This document shows, piece by piece, positions 49,391 through 57,362 of a stretch of DNA of 64,000 nucleotides. The notes beneath the pieces were generated by a model. That model was not told the DNA's origin. It did not search any database and saw only the letters and a list, made by a program, of their open reading frames with translations. Where the stretch lies: assembly GCA_013329045.1 (NCBI GenBank), contig DUKZ01000038.1, positions 2,514 to 66,513 of the forward strand. Reading direction: 5' to 3'. The DNA comes from Candidatus Woesearchaeota archaeon (GTDB lineage Archaea; Nanobdellota; Nanobdellia; Woesearchaeales; UBA9989). How positions within the stretch are numbered: position 1 is the first letter of the stretch; each line of letters opens with the position of its first letter. Position numbers and translations under genes: made by a program.

Positions 49391-52300
49391 TCACATGTAT
49401 TCATCCCATGCTTTGATAGATAAATGTTTTCTTTCCTGCAACGATTGCACGAACAATATCGCGACCTGGATATTAGTGATGAGAGAAACAGAAAAATCAA
49501 TCGCATGCCTCCTGATCAGGTATTTATCCTCATGATGATTCGGATCGAGCTCATCTGGAATACTGATGACGAGCTCGCAGCGCTTTTCCCTGATAAGCGA
49601 GAGGACATCTGGCTTTGCGTTGAGGCGGGAGAATGCCCTCCTTACCACTGAAGGAGCAGTTGGCTTGGTGACAAGGATGCTTGGCACGTTATATCTTCTC
49701 AGGAAATTATACGTATTGTTCGTCGCATACAATATGTAGCCTTGATCAATGAGCCTTTTTGCCTCCGGCAGAAATTTCGTCCTGTTCTGGATGCCTGAAA
49801 TGCTCAGGAGGATGAATTTTTCCGGAATCATCAACCCTGTTGCCTCCAAGCTTTTTAACAGGGCATCCCCCAAAGAATCACCAATGCAGGCAACCTCACC
49901 AGTTGAGGCCATCTCAACAGAGGCAGTCGGGTCTACCCCTTTCAAACGCTGGAAGGAGAACTGGGGAGCCTTCACACCAACATAGTCAAGATCAAATACT
50001 GCCTTGTCCACCCGCTTTACGGCCCTGCCCATGATAGCCTTTGTTGCCACTTCCACAAAATTAAGCTTATACACTTTAGAAACAAAAGGAAAACTCCTTG
50101 ACGCACGCAGGTTGCACTCAATCACCCTAATATTGTTGTCCTTTGCAAGAAATTGGATGTTAAAGGGACCGGTAATGAATAAAGCGCGGGCAATGTTTCT
50201 TGCTATTGCCTTAATCCTTCTTGTTGTTTCAAGATACAATTTTTGTGCGGGGAGAACCATTGTTGCATCGCCAGAATGAACGCCTGCATTTTCTATATGC
50301 TCTGAGATGGCATAGCAGATAATCTCTCCTTTACTGGCAACAGCATCGATCTCAATTTCCTTTGCGTTCAGGATGAATTTTGATATTACCACCGGATGCT
50401 CTTTTGACACCTCAGTTGCCAGGGTTAAATATTCCTTTAAGGCTTTTTCATCAAAGGCAACATTCATCGCAGCACCGCTGAGCACATAGGAGGGCCGGAT
50501 GAGAACAGGATAATCGACAGCCGCTGCAAATTCCAATGCATCCTCTGTCGTTGTGAGCTCTTTCCATTCCGGCTGGTCGATCTCCAATGCATCCAAAAGC
50601 TTTGAAAATTTGTTCCGATCCTCGGCATTATCAATATGCTCTGGCCTTGTACCAAGAATTTTTACGTGATCCTTAATCCCACTAATAAGGTTTGTTGGAA
50701 TCTGGCCGCCCATCGAAACAATGATTCCTTCCGGGGACTCTAGCTCGTAAATATCTCTTACTGTTTCACTGGAAAGCTCATCAAAGTACAGCTTGTCGGT
50801 TTCATCATAATCCGTTGAGACGGTCTCTGGGTTGTAATTGATAAGAATAGTAAAATACCCTAGTTCCCGCAGGGTTTTCACACAATTGACAGCGCACCAG
50901 TCAAACTCAACGCTCGAGCCGATCCTGTATGCACCAGAACCCAAAACCATAATTTTCTTTTTTTCCTTGAAGGTAATATCGTGTTCCTGCCCATGATACG
51001 TAAGATAAAGATAATTTGTCTTTGCTGGAAACTCCCCTGCCAATGTGTCGATTTGCTTGATGAATGGCACAATATTGTTCTTTTTTCGCATCACGCGCAC
51101 AGCATCTTCCTGCATTTGGGCAAGAGAAGCGATTTTTTTGTCAGAACACCCATGCTTTTTTGCCTGCATCAAGAGTTCAGGAGTGAGCTTTTCTTCTAAG
51201 AGCCTTTTTTCTATGGTGATTATGGATTCGAGCTTTGCCAGGAACCAATTATCTATCTTTGTTATCCCTGCAATCTCTTCTCTCGAAATGCCTTGCTTTA
51301 TGGCCTCTGCTATTGCAAACAACCGGACATCTGTTGGATTCTTTAATTCCTTTCGCACATCTTCAATATCCACTTTTGCCGTGATGCCATCCATTCCCGT
51401 ATCCAGCATCCGGACCGCCTTTTGAATTGCTTCCTGGAACGACCTGCCAATGGCCATCACTTCACCTACGGATTTCATCTCACTCCCAATAACACGGTCA
51501 ATACGGCGAAACTTTTTCATGTCCCATCTTGGCATTTTGACAACAATATAATCCAAAGCTGGCTCAAAGCAGGCAGCAGTCACCTTTGTTATGCTGTTTG
51601 GGATATCCGGCAGGAGCTGGCCAAGAGAAAGCTTTGCTGCAACAAATGCCAATGGATACCCTGTCGCTTTTGATGCCAGAGCCGAACTTCTCGAGAGCCG
51701 GGCATTGACTTCTATGACGCGATAGTCGTCCGAATCCGGACTTAGTGCGAACTGAATATTACACTCCCCAACAATACCTAGATGGCGAATTGTCTTGATC
51801 GACACATCACGAAGAAGCTGCACCTCATGATTATTGAGCGTTTGGACGGGAGCTACCACAATGCTCTCACCAGTATGGATCCCCATCGGATCAACATTTT
51901 CCATATTGCAGACAGTGATGCAATTATCAGCTTTGTCCCTTACAACCTCATATTCGATTTCCTTCCAACCGACTAAACATTCCTCGATCAGGATCTGATT
52001 TGTGAAAGAAAATGCCTTCTTTGCCTGGGCGATGAGGTGGGACTCATTCTGAATGATGCCAGAGCCTCTCCCGCCAAGCGCGTATGCAACGCGCATCATG
52101 ATCGGATAGCCAATCATCCTTGCTGCCTTCTGCGCATCTTCCACTGTACTGACTGCTTTTGATTTTGGCACCTTGATATCAATCTCAGCTAGTTTCTTTA
52201 CAAACAAATCCCGGTCCTCCGTGTCTTTAATGGTTTGTACCTGCGTGCCGAGGACTTTTACCCCATACTTATCAAGAATCCCCTGGTCATGGAGCTCAAC

Positions 52301-52630
52301 ACCACAATTCAGGGCAGTTTGGCCGCCAAAAGACAAGAGGATGCCATTAGGATGCTCTTTCTTGATGACCTCCTCTACATATGATGGCTTGATCGGAAGA
52401 AAATATATCTTGTCAGCCAGATACTCGGATGTCTGGATCGTTGCGATGTTCGGATTTATGAGAATTGTTGTTATGCCTTCTTCTTTTAATGCCTTGATGC
52501 ATTGGGAGCCTGAATAATCAAACTCTCCAGCCTCTCCAATCTTTAATGCGCCAGAACCCAAGATGAGTATTTTCATCTTTTTTTTCGCTTCATCCTTCTT
52601 CTCTTTCTTTTTACCTGGCTTTTTTTTCAT
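49391..52630 (-). CDS. carB: Carbamoyl-phosphate synthase large subunit
   Basis: A 1079-residue synthase of normal full length with two homologous ATP-grasp halves and a C-terminal MGS-like allosteric domain (from about 940). Motifs include ILGSGALKIGEAGEFDYSGS and, in the second half, VLGSGAYRIGSSVEFDWCAV; ATP-grasp loops such as RVAYALGGRGSGI and RPSYVLSGAAMNVAF are clear. The start is the ATG with GGTGAGG seven bases upstream, which adds a Lys-rich 18-residue extension before the conserved MKILILGSG and overlaps carA by 20 bases. Confidence 0.97.
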   Translation of the reverse strand: MKKKPGKKKEKKDEAKKKMKILILGSGALKIGEAGEFDYSGSQCIKALKEEGITTILINPNIATIQTSEYLADKIYFLPIKPSYVEEVIKKEHPNGILLSFGGQTALNCGVELHDQGILDKYGVKVLGTQVQTIKDTEDRDLFVKKLAEIDIKVPKSKAVSTVEDAQKAARMIGYPIMMRVAYALGGRGSGIIQNESHLIAQAKKAFSFTNQILIEECLVGWKEIEYEVVRDKADNCITVCNMENVDPMGIHTGESIVVAPVQTLNNHEVQLLRDVSIKTIRHLGIVGECNIQFALSPDSDDYRVIEVNARLSRSSALASKATGYPLAFVAAKLSLGQLLPDIPNSITKVTAACFEPALDYIVVKMPRWDMKKFRRIDRVIGSEMKSVGEVMAIGRSFQEAIQKAVRMLDTGMDGITAKVDIEDVRKELKNPTDVRLFAIAEAIKQGISREEIAGITKIDNWFLAKLESIITIEKRLLEEKLTPELLMQAKKHGCSDKKIASLAQMQEDAVRVMRKKNNIVPFIKQIDTLAGEFPAKTNYLYLTYHGQEHDITFKEKKKIMVLGSGAYRIGSSVEFDWCAVNCVKTLRELGYFTILINYNPETVSTDYDETDKLYFDELSSETVRDIYELESPEGIIVSMGGQIPTNLISGIKDHVKILGTRPEHIDNAEDRNKFSKLLDALEIDQPEWKELTTTEDALEFAAAVDYPVLIRPSYVLSGAAMNVAFDEKALKEYLTLATEVSKEHPVVISKFILNAKEIEIDAVASKGEIICYAISEHIENAGVHSGDATMVLPAQKLYLETTRRIKAIARNIARALFITGPFNIQFLAKDNNIRVIECNLRASRSFPFVSKVYKLNFVEVATKAIMGRAVKRVDKAVFDLDYVGVKAPQFSFQRLKGVDPTASVEMASTGEVACIGDSLGDALLKSLEATGLMIPEKFILLSISGIQNRTKFLPEAKRLIDQGYILYATNNTYNFLRRYNVPSILVTKPTAPSVVRRAFSRLNAKPDVLSLIREKRCELVISIPDELDPNHHEDKYLIRRHAIDFSVSLITNIQVAILFVQSLQERKHLSIKAWDEYM

Positions 52631-53702
52631 TATTTTTCCTCACCACATCCAGAAAATCATCAAATAAAAACGAGGTATCATTCGGCCCAGGCATTGATTC
52701 TGGGTGCGCCTGAAACCCGAAGAACGGTTTTGCATTGTGACGAATGCCCTCATTTGTCTTGTCATTCGCATTCCTAAACCAGGGTTTCCATCCTGCGGGA
52801 AGAGTTTTTTCATCAACTGCAAAGCCATGATTTTGAGTGGTGATGTAGCACCTTTTTGTGTCGAGGTTTATTGCCGGCTGGTTTTGGCCGCGATGGCCGT
52901 ACTTGAGCTTATATGTGTTGGCACCTGCCGCCAGAGCCAACAGTTGGTTGCCAAGACAGATGCCAAAGATGGGAATCTCCCTTTTTATTGCGGCCTTAAT
53001 TGTCTTAATGGTCTGGTGGCACATTTTGGGGTCGCCTGGACCATTGGAAATGAGGATGCCATCATACTGAGCATTTGTGAAGATATCGTAATCCCAGGGA
53101 ACTCTTGTGAGTGTTGCCCCCCTTTTTATGAGAGAGAAGATGATATTGTTCTTGACACCGCAATCGATGAGGGCAATGTGCGGCGTCTTATTCTTGTACG
53201 TGATCGCCTTTTTTGTGGATACCTGCTTTACCAGATTATTCTGGTTTGGATCAAAGAATTCTTTGTCATCAGTAATGATTATTTTTCCCAGCATGACCCC
53301 TTTTGATCGCAGACGCTTTGTGAGTGCCCTTGTGTCAATACCAGTGATTGCAGGAATGTTGTTTTCTTTTAGCCAGTCACCCAGAGACTTCTTTGCCTCA
53401 TGATGGCTGTAGGTTTCTGAATACTCCTGAATGATAAGACCTGAAATGTGAACCTTGCTTGATTCAAAATGATGGTCTAGATCATACTCCTGCTTTGTTT
53501 GGGGAATACCATAGTTGCCGATCAAGGGGTAAGTGAGGACAAGAATCTGGCCTTCATAGCTTGGGTCAGTAAAGCCTTCCGGGTAGCCGGCCATCCCCGT
53601 GTTAAAGACAACCTCTCCTGCAACTGATACCTCTTTGCCAAATGAAAACCCATCAAAGGAGGATCCATCCTCGAGAACAATTTTTGCCGGAATTCGTTTC
53701 AT
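52611..53702 (-). CDS. carA: Carbamoyl-phosphate synthase small (glutaminase) subunit
   Basis: A 363-residue class I glutamine amidotransferase subunit. The catalytic Cys is in IFGICLGNQLLALAAG (about 240-255) and the His/Glu pair in GFQAHPESMPGPND near the end; the N-terminal domain has VFNTGMAGYPEGFTDPSY. It delivers ammonia to CarB. The start is MKRIPAKI, about 28 bases after TTTAAA; the longer frame to 53780 covers the promoter. First gene of the eight-gene UMP operon. Confidence 0.96.
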   Translation of the reverse strand: MKRIPAKIVLEDGSSFDGFSFGKEVSVAGEVVFNTGMAGYPEGFTDPSYEGQILVLTYPLIGNYGIPQTKQEYDLDHHFESSKVHISGLIIQEYSETYSHHEAKKSLGDWLKENNIPAITGIDTRALTKRLRSKGVMLGKIIITDDKEFFDPNQNNLVKQVSTKKAITYKNKTPHIALIDCGVKNNIIFSLIKRGATLTRVPWDYDIFTNAQYDGILISNGPGDPKMCHQTIKTIKAAIKREIPIFGICLGNQLLALAAGANTYKLKYGHRGQNQPAINLDTKRCYITTQNHGFAVDEKTLPAGWKPWFRNANDKTNEGIRHNAKPFFGFQAHPESMPGPNDTSFLFDDFLDVVRKNNEKKAR

Positions 53703-53727
53703 CAAAAAGAAAAAGGGGCTGGAAATC

Positions 53728-53739
53728 GTTTTTAAAGTT
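53728..53739 (-). promoter_or_regulatory. TATA box of the UMP operon
   Basis: Minus-strand ACTTTAAAAACG (53728-53739) is centred about 30 bases before the carA ATG, so the operon message is leaderless or nearly so. The divergent purF starts at 53914, leaving about 210 bases for control of both. Confidence 0.55.
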
Positions 53740-53913
53740 TTATCCTGCAGAACATAGAGATTTGAGTGGTTATGACGCATATTGGAAAGGGATAAAAAGA
53801 AGATAGGACTGCCTGGAAGAGAAAAGAGATGGAAAGTAAATCCAATCTGACTCGGGCGACCATCACCCTTGATACTGTTATACCATCATTCCATATTTCT
53901 CCTGGAGCCTATC

Positions 53914-55317
53914 ATGAGTGAATACATCACAGATAACTGTGGCATGTGCGTGACTCACTCCATCCACGATGCGTTTAGTTTTCTCAAATCACTCAACCAC
54001 CGCGGCCATGATGCAGCAGGGATTGGGGTTGTGAACCATAAAGGCATCAATGTTGTTAAATGGCTTGGGATGGTGCCAGACATTAACCTAGAAGTTTTAC
54101 ACCGAGTCCTTGGGAATGATTATCACACAGTTATTGGGCATGTACGGTATCGAACAAAGGGTGGCCTTGATACCCTTCTTGATGGGGCGCATCCTCATAC
54201 GATTGGCGGGAGGGTTATTGAGCAGGGGAACCATCGCATCATCCTTGGCGCCCGCATGGCAATTGTCCATAATGGGCAAGTTGATGAAAGATATTTGGGT
54301 GATGTGAGCTGTGAGGGCCTCCAAAGCGACTGTGACACGGAGAGATTGCTGCATTATTACTCCCTTTTTGGAGAAGATGCACTCATGAGAAATGTTCCTG
54401 GATCATATACTCTTGCTATTGCAGATATTGCAAGGGATTCTGTTATCGTGATGAGGGATAGGGCAGGAAACAAACCAGGAGCTCTTGGAAGAAAAGACGG
54501 GAGGAAAGTGGTTGCTTCTGAGAGCATTGCTATTGAAGAAAATGGGGGAAAATTTTTGGAAGATTTAGAACCAGGCACAATTTATTATATTGGCCAACAG
54601 GGAGGGATGCGAAGAGAACCAGTCCTCATTGCCTCAAAAGGATTCTGTTTCTTTGACAATAACTACTTATCCCGCCCAGAGAGTGTCAATGATGGGGTGC
54701 ACGTTGATACACTAAGAAAATACTATGGAGAGATTCTTGCAGAAGAGAACAGAGGCATTAGAGCAGATATTGTCACCTATCTTCCCAACTGCCCAGAAAC
54801 CGCTGCGTGGAGCTTTGCTCATGCACAGGGGACTACCTTTGAGCACCTTTTCTATAAGATGAGCGTCCGACGAGCATTCTTGGGATCAACCACTGAAGAA
54901 CGGCGAATATCCATCGAGCAAAATCTTCATCTTTATCCTAACAATGCCAATCTTATTCAAGGAAAAAGGGTTGTTGTTATTGATGATAGCATTGTCAGAG
55001 GAAATAATGTAAAGTATGGGGTAGAACTTCTTCTTAATGCGGGAGCCGCATCAGTCATCGTTCTTTCCTATACCCCACCCGTTGGAATTATTGGATCAGA
55101 CGAAAAGCCAAGAGGGTGCGACCTTGGAGTCGATATGCCTGCTGATGACAATTTTATTGCCCGTGGAAAAACAATTGAAGAGATAAGCGCTGAAGTAGGG
55201 GCAGAAGTGAGATATCTTTCACTCCAAGGATTAGCAAAGGCATACAGCCGTTTTGGGGTATCAATGAATGAACTGTGCTTCTATTGCATTGGGGGGCCGC
55301 ACCCCTATGATCCTTGA
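53914..55317 (+). CDS. purF: Amidophosphoribosyltransferase-like protein
   Basis: A 467-residue protein with an N-terminal class II glutaminase and C-terminal PRTase. The nucleophile is Cys9 in DNCGMCVTHS, exposed after removal of an eight-residue propeptide, followed by SLNHRGHDAAGIG and GHVRYRTKGG. The PRPP loop is VVVIDDSIVRGN (about 361-372). The C-terminus (CDLGVDMP, LCFYCIGGPHPYDP) follows the PurF plan but is divergent, so a related amidotransferase is possible. The start is the ATG six bases after GGAG. It is the only purine gene here. Confidence 0.88.
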   Translation: MSEYITDNCGMCVTHSIHDAFSFLKSLNHRGHDAAGIGVVNHKGINVVKWLGMVPDINLEVLHRVLGNDYHTVIGHVRYRTKGGLDTLLDGAHPHTIGGRVIEQGNHRIILGARMAIVHNGQVDERYLGDVSCEGLQSDCDTERLLHYYSLFGEDALMRNVPGSYTLAIADIARDSVIVMRDRAGNKPGALGRKDGRKVVASESIAIEENGGKFLEDLEPGTIYYIGQQGGMRREPVLIASKGFCFFDNNYLSRPESVNDGVHVDTLRKYYGEILAEENRGIRADIVTYLPNCPETAAWSFAHAQGTTFEHLFYKMSVRRAFLGSTTEERRISIEQNLHLYPNNANLIQGKRVVVIDDSIVRGNNVKYGVELLLNAGAASVIVLSYTPPVGIIGSDEKPRGCDLGVDMPADDNFIARGKTIEEISAEVGAEVRYLSLQGLAKAYSRFGVSMNELCFYCIGGPHPYDP

Positions 55318-55396
55318 GAGTAATCACCACTCCATAATGCTCAATAAAGTTTTAATACTAGTCTTTCAGCATTACTTAAAAAAGGGGGATTAAAAG

Positions 55397-55990
55397 ATGT
55401 TAAATTTCTTTAAGAAAAGGAAGAATACTGATGAGCTAGATATACCGCCGCCACCGCCACTGCCAGGGGCACCATCTTTTGATATTCCAGAAATTAGGCC
55501 CTCACGCATGAACTTTTCTGAGGAGCCTTTTCCTGAAGAAGAACTCCCGCCTCCACCATTCATGGCGCAGCCACCGCTCATGCCACCACCAGTAAAGCAT
55601 GAAGAAATGATCAAGAAAGAGATCATGCCCCCAGAGCCCAGGCCATTTCCTACATTCACGCCACCTCCGTTCTCAAAAGCACCAAAGCTTCCTGACGTAT
55701 CACTACCAAAAGAGCCTGCCAAGAGAGAAACACCACCACCAGCAATGGCTGCCCGAAAGATCATCCAACAGCATGAAGGGCCGGTATATCTTCGCGTCGA
55801 TAAATACCAAGCAGTCCTCTCCTCACTTGATAACATCAAAGAGAGCCTCAATGAGGTTGACATGGTCATTGACCGGCTCAATGACTTGAATGCTGGTGAA
55901 GAAAAAAAATTCCAGGACTGGCAAACAAAGCTTGAGAGCATCAGGAAGAAGCTTGCCTATATTGACAATTCCGTATCAGAGGTGGCATGA
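55397..55990 (+). CDS. Pro-rich protein with C-terminal coiled coil
   Basis: A 197-residue protein. After a basic start, residues about 15-125 are Pro/Glu-rich and disordered (IPPPPPLPGAPSF, EELPPPPFMAQPPLMPPP). The C-terminal 75 residues form a helical hairpin (VYLRVDKYQAVLSSLDNIKESLNEVDMVIDRLNDL). This end matches the whole of the next protein, so the operon holds a duplication. GGGGG-rich site before the ATG; TATA TACTTAAAAA about 20-25 bases upstream. Family not recognised. A cytosolic scaffold is a reasonable guess. Confidence 0.7.
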   Translation: MLNFFKKRKNTDELDIPPPPPLPGAPSFDIPEIRPSRMNFSEEPFPEEELPPPPFMAQPPLMPPPVKHEEMIKKEIMPPEPRPFPTFTPPPFSKAPKLPDVSLPKEPAKRETPPPAMAARKIIQQHEGPVYLRVDKYQAVLSSLDNIKESLNEVDMVIDRLNDLNAGEEKKFQDWQTKLESIRKKLAYIDNSVSEVA

Positions 55991-56217
55991 TGGGTACTGT
56001 ACCAATCTATCTAAAAATTGAAGAATACAAAGATCTTGTGGCAATCATGAATGCTATCAAGGACTCAATCGCGAAAGCTGAGACATTGATCGATGATGTC
56101 AACCAGCTCCGTGATGAAGAAGATAAGGAGCTCTCCGGATGCATCGACCTCCTCACCGAAGTGAAGGACAAGATAGCATCCATCGATGCGGTCATCCTCA
56201 ACCCAGAAGGAATGTAA
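55987..56217 (+). CDS. Small coiled-coil protein, paralogue of the previous C-terminus
   Basis: A 76-residue helical protein (IYLKIEEYKDLVAIMNAIKDSIAKAETLIDDVNQLRDEED...KIASIDAVI). It aligns by eye over its full length with the C-terminal domain of the preceding gene, and overlaps it by four bases (ATGA). The two probably form a heteromeric helical bundle. Function unknown. Confidence 0.7.
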   Translation: MMGTVPIYLKIEEYKDLVAIMNAIKDSIAKAETLIDDVNQLRDEEDKELSGCIDLLTEVKDKIASIDAVILNPEGM

Positions 56218-56220
56218 ACC

Positions 56221-56631
56221 ATGGCAAAAGAACAGCCACAGGAAGTGTACGTCGGCTTTAGCCAGACTGGAACCCTGCGAAAGGATATCCTCGAAGCGCT
56301 CAAACAGGTCATCCATGGACTGCAGACATATGAACGGCTCAGACCCCTTCGCGAAGAGAAATCTAAGAAGATGAATGATCTTGAAGTGGAACTGGCAAAG
56401 ATTGCCAAGTTGAGCAATAAATTGAATACCTTCTTTCCACGTTCCCGGCTGAAGGATATCATGACCGAGCAGAAAAAAGCAGAGAATGAACTCAAGCTTG
56501 CCGTGAAGGATGTGCTCTCGGATGCTCCTATAAAGGGAAAAGTAAAAAAAGTTGCCGTTGAAGAGAAAGAGATTTCTGCACTTGAGCGAGAACTTTCTGC
56601 GATAGAAGCAAAACTATCAAACCTTGGATGA
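56221..56631 (+). CDS. Coiled-coil protein
   Basis: A 136-residue, highly charged helical protein with heptad spacing (LREEKSKKMNDLEVELAKIAKLSNKLNTFF; EKEISALERELSAIEAKLSNL). It begins three bases after the previous stop, so it belongs to the same three-gene unit. It resembles prefoldin-like or tether proteins only in its general coiled-coil form. The start segment VYVGFSQTGTLRKDILEALKQVI may bind its partners. Confidence 0.7.
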   Translation: MAKEQPQEVYVGFSQTGTLRKDILEALKQVIHGLQTYERLRPLREEKSKKMNDLEVELAKIAKLSNKLNTFFPRSRLKDIMTEQKKAENELKLAVKDVLSDAPIKGKVKKVAVEEKEISALERELSAIEAKLSNLG

Positions 56632-56673
56632 AGCAGATTCTTCATACTCTTTTTTTCTCATTTCTTAACCATT

Positions 56674-56763
56674 GCGACAATACCACTGGCGCAAACGAAA
56701 TGCCTCATTTCGAAGTTTTTCTGAAAGAAAAACAGTTTTTCCTGCCAGTGGTGGTATTGTTGC
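56674..56763. repeat. Cruciform element (copy 7)
   Basis: The arms GCGACAATACCACTGGC (56674-56690) and GCCAGTGGTGGTATTGTTGC (56744-56763) pair with a three-base bulge. Inside are the perfect hairpins CGAAATG-cct-CATTTCG and GTTTTTC-tgaaa-GAAAAAC. It follows the coiled-coil operon and precedes the tRNA. Confidence 0.8.
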
Positions 56764-56820
56764 TAAGCTAGAGAGTTATTGTTGGATGAGAACTAGCCAG
56801 AATAGGCCTTTGCGAGTAAC

Positions 56821-56829
56821 CTTTTTAAA
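56821..56829 (+). promoter_or_regulatory. TATA box of the tRNA-Leu gene
   Basis: CTTTTTAAA lies about 30 bases upstream of the first tRNA base, the normal archaeal distance. Confidence 0.6.
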
Positions 56830-56856
56830 CAGCCCCTCTTTCTTTTCCTCATACCC

Positions 56857-56999
56857 GTGGGGGTACCGAAGTCTGGTCAAACGAGCTAGACTCAAGAAAT
56901 TTGAGTGCTGAAGGTGCGAGATGATGTACCACAGACTGCCCATTAGTTGAGGAATCTAGTCCCTTAGTGGGTTCAGGGGTTCGAATCCCCTCCCCCACA
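56857..56999 (+). tRNA. tRNA-Leu(CAA) with a 37/38 intron
   Basis: Acceptor GTGGGGG (56857-56863) pairs with CCCCCAC (56992-56998), followed by discriminator A. The T arm is AGGGG-TTCGAAT-CCCCT and the long variable arm CCC-TTAGT-GGG marks a class II tRNA. The anticodon stem CTAGA (56886-56890) pairs with TCTAG (56955-56959) only if about 57 bases (56897-56953) are removed, giving the loop CT-CAA-GA. CTCAA of the loop pairs with TTGAG in the intron with a GAA bulge on each side: a bulge-helix-bulge motif for the archaeal splicing endonuclease. The D stem is short, with a C-A mismatch at 10:25. Confidence 0.88.
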
Positions 57000-57058
57000 T
57001 TATAATTCTTGATATAATCCTTGAGAGAATTAAGAGATGATGGGGAGGGGATTCGAAC
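56979..57058. repeat. Inverted repeat formed by the tRNA 3' end and a downstream reverse copy
   Basis: GTTCGAATCCCCTCCCC of the tRNA (56979-56995) recurs in reverse orientation as GGGGAGGGGATTCGAAC (57042-57058). The inner part TAATTCT...AGAATTA also pairs, so the 80 bases could form a long hairpin containing the tRNA T arm and acceptor strand. Confidence 0.75.
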
Positions 57059-57068
57059 ATATGAATAA

Positions 57069-57146
57069 CAAAAACCCGTCGCTCGGAGCTCACCTTGCCC
57101 TCAAGGGCAGGGTATTGCGCTCCTCGCCTTGATAGACGGGTTTTTG
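57069..57146. repeat. Cruciform element, second type (copy B)
   Basis: CAAAAACCCGTC (57069-57080) pairs perfectly with GACGGGTTTTTG (57135-57146). Inside are GGAGC/GCTCC and the hairpin TTGCCCT-ca-AGGGCAGG. It shares AAGGGCAGGGTATTG with the next element. Confidence 0.8.
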
Positions 57147-57148
57147 AA

Positions 57149-57198
57149 ATTGAAAATTTCGGCCTAAAGGCAGGGGTATTGAACCCGAAATTTTCAAT
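57149..57198. repeat. Inverted repeat, second type (copy C)
   Basis: ATTGAAAATTTCGG (57149-57162) pairs with CCGAAATTTTCAAT (57185-57198) over 14 bases. The loop has GCC-taaa-GGC and then AGGGGTATTG, related to copy B. Confidence 0.8.
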
Positions 57199-57232
57199 AA
57201 ATTAATACTGATATCTTGTGTATTCCCCTTCT

Positions 57233-57318
57233 GGCAACACCACCACTGGCAAGCAGACCGGTTTTCTTTCAGAAAACCTTTGCGTAGATACTACGCGATC
57301 TGCGCCTGTGGTGTTGCC
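57233..57318. repeat. Cruciform element (copy 8, best example)
   Basis: GGCAACACCAC (57233-57243) pairs perfectly with GTGGTGTTGCC (57308-57318). Next come ACTGGC on the left and GCGCC on the right, a middle stem GCAGA/TCTGC and two perfect hairpins, GGTTTTC-tttca-GAAAACC and GCGTA-gatac-TACGC. The result is a three-way cruciform of 86 bases. Confidence 0.85.
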
Positions 57319-57362
57319 TATCAAAAAGATTCTGCAGTTTTCAATAAAAAGAGAAAAAGAAA

